7,233 nucleotides of DNA. Source: an uncultured Saprospiraceae bacterium (GTDB lineage Bacteria > Bacteroidota > Bacteroidia > Chitinophagales > Saprospiraceae). How positions within the stretch are numbered: position 1 is the first letter of the stretch; the number at the start of each line of letters is the position of its first letter. Shown here piece by piece: positions 6,727-7,233 of this stretch. The notes beneath the pieces are model-generated. The model made no database searches. It worked only from the letters and a program-made list of their open reading frames with translations, and had not been told where the DNA came from. The translations under genes were made by a program, and so were the position numbers. The stretch is from assembly GCA_937864255.1 (NCBI GenBank), contig CALMIT010000853.1:1-7233 (forward strand), given 5' to 3'.

Positions 6727-6918
6727 ATTTTACACGAAATACAAGATATGATTTTGTGGAATTCAAAATTATCGCACTAAAGAGTTGTTGTATTGTCATT
6801 TGATGAAATTTTTTTATTTAAAACTTTAACAATTACGAAAGTGTGATTATTTTCAGCACACAATTCAAACCAATTTCCAAACCTTTTCCCAAGCGGGAAG
6901 ATCAAAACAAAATTTCTT
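6727..6918. other. AT-rich intergenic region with no convincing promoter
   Basis: I searched these 192 bp for TAnnTTTG in the direction of the DoxX-like gene and found no exact match. The region holds a 5-bp dyad GTGTG/CACAC (6841-6845 and 6857-6861) and a 7-bp hairpin (6884-6890 with 6895-6901, loop AAGC, one wobble) 17 nt before the next start codon. Neither can be given a function. There is no Shine-Dalgarno motif, no open reading frame worth calling and no RNA gene that I recognise. Confidence 0.4.
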
Positions 6919-7233
6919 ATGAATGCAGTTCTCAACTTAGGAAAGTACTTGTTCATTATTCCCTTTGCTGTTTTCGGAATATTTCATTTCATGGGCGCGA
7001 AAGATATGGCGGGAATGGTGCCGTTTGGCGGAGAGATTATGATTTACATCACCGGGCTGGCGCATATAGCTGCCGTCGTAAGTATGCTGCTCGGCAAAAT
7101 GGACAAACTGGCGGCTACGCTGCTTGGCGTCATGTTGCTGATTTTTGCGCTTACCATACATCTGAACTCGGCCATGGCCGGCGACGCTACCAATTTTTTG
7201 AAAGACATAATGCTGGCCGGGGCTGCCTGGATG
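6919..7233 (+). CDS. DoxX-like integral membrane protein, 3' end beyond the window
   Basis: The first 105 codons are present and open to the window edge. The protein begins MNAVLNLGKYLFIIPF and shows hydrophobic segments at about 7-25, 38-58 and 63-81, with a fourth starting near 95. This is the four-helix topology of DoxX-family inner-membrane proteins. The motif GIFHFM near the end of the first helix and a hydrophobic third helix ending HLNS also fit DoxX-like proteins of Bacteroidetes as I remember them. Family members have been linked to quinone-dependent or thiol redox functions, but most are uncharacterised, so no specific role is assigned. The first ATG puts the conserved NLGKYLF at the N terminus and is a sensible start. 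It is separated from parC by a strong terminator, so it is a separate transcription unit. Confidence 0.75.
   Translation, partial: MNAVLNLGKYLFIIPFAVFGIFHFMGAKDMAGMVPFGGEIMIYITGLAHIAAVVSMLLGKMDKLAATLLGVMLLIFALTIHLNSAMAGDATNFLKDIMLAGAAWM

Noticed and set aside
6841..6861. GTGTG/CACAC dyad as a CRP/FNR-type operator
   Set aside because: TGTGA and GCACA are 9 bp apart where CRP sites have 6, the right half is not TCACA, and 5-bp arms are common by chance in this composition.
6937..7161. Minus-strand 74-codon frame
   Set aside because: It is antisense to the DoxX-like gene, whose plus-strand translation has clear membrane helices.
1..7233. Mobile element, CRISPR array, tRNA/rRNA or defence system
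   Set aside because: I saw no transposase, integrase, direct-repeat/spacer pattern, cloverleaf-like element or defence-type gene, and every long gene is a recognised housekeeping or metabolic family.

Overview
The window looks like one contig end from a Bacteroidetes (Bacteroidota) genome, probably a metagenome or draft assembly. Three things suggest this phylum. The topoisomerase IV A subunit is the long form I associate with Bacteroidetes. The crotonase-family and DoxX-like fragments resemble Bacteroidetes proteins as I remember them. The two promoter-like sites match the phylum's -7 consensus TAnnTTTG. A Saprospiria or Chitinophagia-like lineage is possible but is only a guess. The first 28 bases are not biological: they are the end of an Illumina sequencing adapter left on the contig.

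Layout. Bases 1-28 are adapter. Bases 29-3778 hold a minus-strand cluster read from right to left: a PaaE-type FAD/[2Fe-2S] reductase (3778-2702), ribonuclease R (2625-346), and the first 105 codons of an enoyl-CoA hydratase/isomerase (343-29), cut by the adapter junction. The last two genes are only 2 bp apart and are almost certainly co-transcribed. A weak terminator-like hairpin lies in the 76-bp gap between the reductase and rnr. Bases 3779-4023 are a divergent intergenic region with a -7 box facing each way and a block of adjacent AT-rich palindromes between the genes. Bases 4024-6672 encode topoisomerase IV subunit A (ParC), followed by a strong intrinsic terminator at 6694-6726. After about 190 bp without a convincing promoter, a DoxX-like membrane protein starts at 6919 and runs off the right edge.

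How the genes relate. ParC (chromosome decatenation) and RNase R (degradation of structured RNA) are housekeeping functions. The reductase and the enoyl-CoA hydratase suggest acyl-CoA or phenylacetyl-CoA catabolism, but the epoxidase subunits PaaABCD are not in the window, so the pathway is not demonstrated. I see no mobile element, CRISPR array, tRNA/rRNA or defence system, and nothing that supports a new multi-gene system. The points most worth following up are the adapter fused in frame to a real gene, a possible sliding-clamp-binding pentapeptide at the extreme C terminus of ParC, alanine at the quinolone-contact serine position of ParC, and the palindrome block in the divergent promoter region.
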